NCBI RefSeq assembly: GCF_900302485.1
Contig: NZ_OMOI01000002.1
Location: 372,001-436,000 of the forward strand
Reading direction: 5' to 3'
From: Aliiroseovarius pelagivivens
GTDB lineage: Bacteria > Pseudomonadota > Alphaproteobacteria > Rhodobacterales > Rhodobacteraceae
Length of the DNA stretch: 64,000 nucleotides
A model generated the notes under the pieces. The model was not told where the DNA came from and did not search any database. It was given only the letters and a program-made list of their open reading frames with translations. Below, in pieces: positions 61,762 to 64,000 of this stretch. The position numbers and the translations under genes are program-made. Every line of letters starts with the position of its first letter. Position 1 is the stretch's first letter.

Positions 61762-63258
61762 ATGCTTGACCACACCCTAGAAGACTGGCGCAACCGCGCG
61801 GCTCAGATTTCCTTCCGCAACAAGGCCTTCATCGACGGCAAATTCGTTGATGCCGTGTCGGGCAAGACCTTCGACAGCATCAATCCGGCCAATGGGCAGG
61901 TGCTGGCGCAGGTGGCCGAATGCGACGCGGCGGATGTAGATCTGGCCGTGGCGGCCGGCCGGCGCGCGTTCGAGGATGGGCGCTGGTCGCGTATGGCGCC
62001 GGGGGATCGCAAGGCAATACTTCTGAAGCTGGCCGACTTGATCCGTGCGAACCTGTACGAAATGGCGCTTCTGGACAGTCTGGACATGGGCAAGCTGGTA
62101 ACCGATGCGGTCACCGTAGATGCCCCCGGTTCAGCCCATTTCTTCCAGTGGCACGCAGAAGCCATCGACAAAATCTATGACGAGGTCGCCCCGACAGGCC
62201 CCGGCGATCTGGCGCTGGTCAGTCGCGTGCCCTTGGGCGTAATCGGCGCAGTAACTCCGTGGAACTTTCCCTTGGACATGGCCACATGGAAATCAGCGGC
62301 GGCGCTGGCAGCTGGCAACTCGGTCGTGTTGAAGCCGGCTGAACAATCGCCCCTATCCGCCTTGCGGCTGGCCGAACTGGCGGCTGAGGCTGGCGTCCCT
62401 GACGGTGTCTTCAACGTGGTGCCCGGCTTTGGACAAACAGCGGGCCAGGCGCTGGGCTTGCATATGGATGTGGACTGTCTGGCCTTCACCGGCTCGACCA
62501 TGATCGGCAAGAAATTCATGGAGTATTCCGGCCAGTCGAACCTGAAACAGGTGTGGCCGGAAACGGGTGGAAAATCCCCCAACCTAATCTTTGCCGATTG
62601 CGAGAATTTGGACGCAGCTGCCGACATGGCCGCCTTTGGCATCTTCTTTAATCAGGGCGAAGTCTGCTCGGCCAATTCGCGGCTGTATGTGGAACGCTCG
62701 ATCAAGGATGCGTTCGTCGAAAAGATGATCGCACGAGCCGAAGGAATGCAGCCGGGCGATCCGTTGGACCCCGCCTCGAAAATGGGCGCCATTGTCGACG
62801 AGAAGCAGACCGAGGGCATCATGCGCTTTGTTGAAGGCGGCAAGAAAACCGCCAATCTGGTGGCAGGGGGCGAACGCGCTTACGTGGACGGCAAGGGCTG
62901 TTTCGTGCCACCCACCATCTTTGCTGACGTCGCCCATGACGATCCGCTGGCGCGAGACGAGATTTTCGGCCCGGTGCTGTCGATCATCCCGTTCGACAGC
63001 GAGGACGAAGCCGTCACCATGGCCAATGACTCGGTCTATGGGCTGGCAGCATCGGTTTGGACCGACAACCTAAGCCGCGCGCTGCGTGTGTCGGACAAGC
63101 TGTTTGCCGGAACCGTTTCGGTCAACACCGTCGACGCGCTGTCCGCGCAGACTCCCTTCGGCGGCATGAAACAGTCGGGCTTTGGCCGCGATCTGTCCTT
63201 ACACAGCTTCGACAAATACACCGCGTTGAAGACCACATGGATCAAGTATCAGTCTTGA
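61762..63258 (+). CDS. PuuC-like aldehyde dehydrogenase
   Basis: A 498-residue ALDH. Motifs: VTPWNFPLDMATWKSAAALAAGNSVVLKPAEQSPLSALRLAEL, FTGSTMIGKKFM, VWPETGGKSPNLIFADC (general-base Glu) and NQGEVCSANSRLYVE (catalytic Cys). It resembles E. coli PuuC (gamma-glutamyl-gamma-aminobutyraldehyde dehydrogenase) along most of its length, including the N-terminal YWQDKA-like and SRVPLGVIGAV regions. It would oxidise an aminoaldehyde produced from a polyamine or a methylated amine in this operon. Confidence 0.9.
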   Translation: MLDHTLEDWRNRAAQISFRNKAFIDGKFVDAVSGKTFDSINPANGQVLAQVAECDAADVDLAVAAGRRAFEDGRWSRMAPGDRKAILLKLADLIRANLYEMALLDSLDMGKLVTDAVTVDAPGSAHFFQWHAEAIDKIYDEVAPTGPGDLALVSRVPLGVIGAVTPWNFPLDMATWKSAAALAAGNSVVLKPAEQSPLSALRLAELAAEAGVPDGVFNVVPGFGQTAGQALGLHMDVDCLAFTGSTMIGKKFMEYSGQSNLKQVWPETGGKSPNLIFADCENLDAAADMAAFGIFFNQGEVCSANSRLYVERSIKDAFVEKMIARAEGMQPGDPLDPASKMGAIVDEKQTEGIMRFVEGGKKTANLVAGGERAYVDGKGCFVPPTIFADVAHDDPLARDEIFGPVLSIIPFDSEDEAVTMANDSVYGLAASVWTDNLSRALRVSDKLFAGTVSVNTVDALSAQTPFGGMKQSGFGRDLSLHSFDKYTALKTTWIKYQS

Positions 63259-63288
63259 ACCATTTGAACCGTAAGGCATAATCGCACG

Positions 63289-64000
63289 ATGGCTTTGCGG
63301 TTCACTCTTCGTCAGTTGGAATACTTCGTCGCCGTCGGCGAGGAAGGCTCGATCTCGCACGCCAGCGAGCGGGTGAATGTGTCGTCGCCGTCGATCTCGG
63401 CCGCGATTTCCCAGCTAGAAGACGAATTCGGCTTGCCGCTTTTCGTACGCAAACACGCGCATGGGCTGAGCCTGACCCAAGCGGGCCGACAGTTCATGGC
63501 GCAAGCCAAGCAGGTGTTGCAGGAAGCGGATGCCCTGAACCGGCTGGCGGGCGATATCTCGGGCAATGTGCAGGGGCCGCTGAACATCGGTTGCCTTGTG
63601 ACCTTCGCGCAGGTGCTTTTGCCCGCGATTCGGCGTCAGTTTGAACTGAAATACCCGGATGTCCGCGTCAGCCAGATTGAAACCGACCAGCTGAACCTGA
63701 TCGAGCAGCTGCGCCGGGCGCAAATCGACGTGGCGTTGTCCTATGACCTCGAGATCCCGCCGGATCTAGAATTCGTGCCGCTTCGCTCGCTCCCCCCCTA
63801 TGCAATGGTGCCCGAAGGCCACCCCCTTGCCCGTCAGAACGAGGTCGAGGTGGCCGAGCTTCTGGATTATCCGATGGTCCTTTTGGACCTGCCGCTCAGC
63901 AGCAACTATTTCCTCAGCTTCTTTGACCAAACAGGTCGCAAGCCCCGCATTGTCGAACGTACGCGGGACATGGCGGTGATGCGGTCGATGGTGGCCAACG
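63289..64000 (+). CDS. LysR-family regulator, truncated by the window end
   Basis: The ATG at 63289 opens a frame that runs to the window edge without a stop; about 237 residues are visible. It begins MALRFTLRQLEYFVAVGEEGSISHASERVNVSSPSISAAI, a LysR winged helix-turn-helix, followed by a co-inducer domain (GPLNIGCLVTFAQVLLPAIRRQF). It lies 30 bp downstream of the ALDH gene and reads the same way. It may regulate the Rieske operon, and the T-N11-A box at 56902-56918 is a candidate site. Confidence 0.9.
   Translation, partial: MALRFTLRQLEYFVAVGEEGSISHASERVNVSSPSISAAISQLEDEFGLPLFVRKHAHGLSLTQAGRQFMAQAKQVLQEADALNRLAGDISGNVQGPLNIGCLVTFAQVLLPAIRRQFELKYPDVRVSQIETDQLNLIEQLRRAQIDVALSYDLEIPPDLEFVPLRSLPPYAMVPEGHPLARQNEVEVAELLDYPMVLLDLPLSSNYFLSFFDQTGRKPRIVERTRDMAVMRSMVAN

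Noticed and set aside
1..64000. CRISPR array, insertion sequence, prophage or toxin-antitoxin module
   Set aside because: No regularly spaced repeats, transposase, integrase or phage proteins were found; the small HNH gene at 23822 has no mobile neighbours.

Overview
The window is high-GC, densely coded DNA from an alphaproteobacterium, most likely a marine Rhodobacterales (Roseobacter-type) organism. Supporting signs are heterotetrameric sarcosine oxidase, a PuuC-type aldehyde dehydrogenase, DUF3576 and DUF3726 proteins, a GTP cyclohydrolase II with a long N-terminal extension, and many 4-bp ATGA start/stop overlaps. I see no insertion sequence, prophage, CRISPR array or rRNA. One tRNA, Arg(CCT), is present at 28936-29012.

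Layout. (1) 1-4926: surface-glycan genes on the + strand (an unknown 3' fragment, a GT61 glycosyltransferase, a methyltransferase-TPR fusion, a GSCFA protein). (2) 4952-28899: mostly housekeeping. It includes Trm112, LON-domain, YbbN-like, exonuclease III, a LytTR membrane regulator, a SoxR gene divergent from a glyoxalase-fold gene, VIT transporter, amidohydrolase, outer-membrane barrel, OmpR-type regulator, ribA, L,D-transpeptidase, YggS, porin, DUF3576, leuS-lptE-holA, TIGR03862 flavoprotein, MscS channel, HNH protein, crotonase-SDR pair, pmbA, CysQ-like phosphatase and a LacI regulator. (3) 29231-34301: soxBDAG sarcosine oxidase, followed by a GlxA/AraC-type and a LysR regulator on the other strand. 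(4) 36343-43909: a + strand operon of aldehyde dehydrogenase, M19-like protein, BCCT carrier, an unknown 567-aa protein, DUF3726 protein and Ldh-family reductase. (5) 43973-51734: acyltransferase, BASS carrier, then a LysR gene divergent from an operon of DUF1185 protein, alpha/beta hydrolase, flavin reductase, luciferase-like monooxygenase and aldehyde dehydrogenase. (6) 51755-56714 (- strand): a polyamine-type ABC importer with an acetylpolyamine-deacetylase-like enzyme. (7) 57044-64000: flavoprotein, Rieske oxygenase, Rid protein, DUF1028, second Rieske oxygenase, PuuC-like aldehyde dehydrogenase and a LysR gene cut by the window end.

From 29 kb onward the region reads as a catabolic block for methylated or quaternary nitrogen compounds and polyamines: importers of three families, N-demethylating or ring-opening oxidases and oxygenases, three aldehyde dehydrogenases, and local regulators. 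The substrates are not fixed by the sequence. The operon at 46939-51734 has the same enzyme classes as the trigonelline (tgn) ring-opening pathway. The two Rieske proteins carry Glu at the bridging position, as in carnitine oxygenase CntA. Several members look altered at key positions: SoxD without its usual cysteines, M19 without three metal ligands, Rid without its arginine, and BCCT with a changed aromatic box. These are the best leads for undescribed biochemistry.
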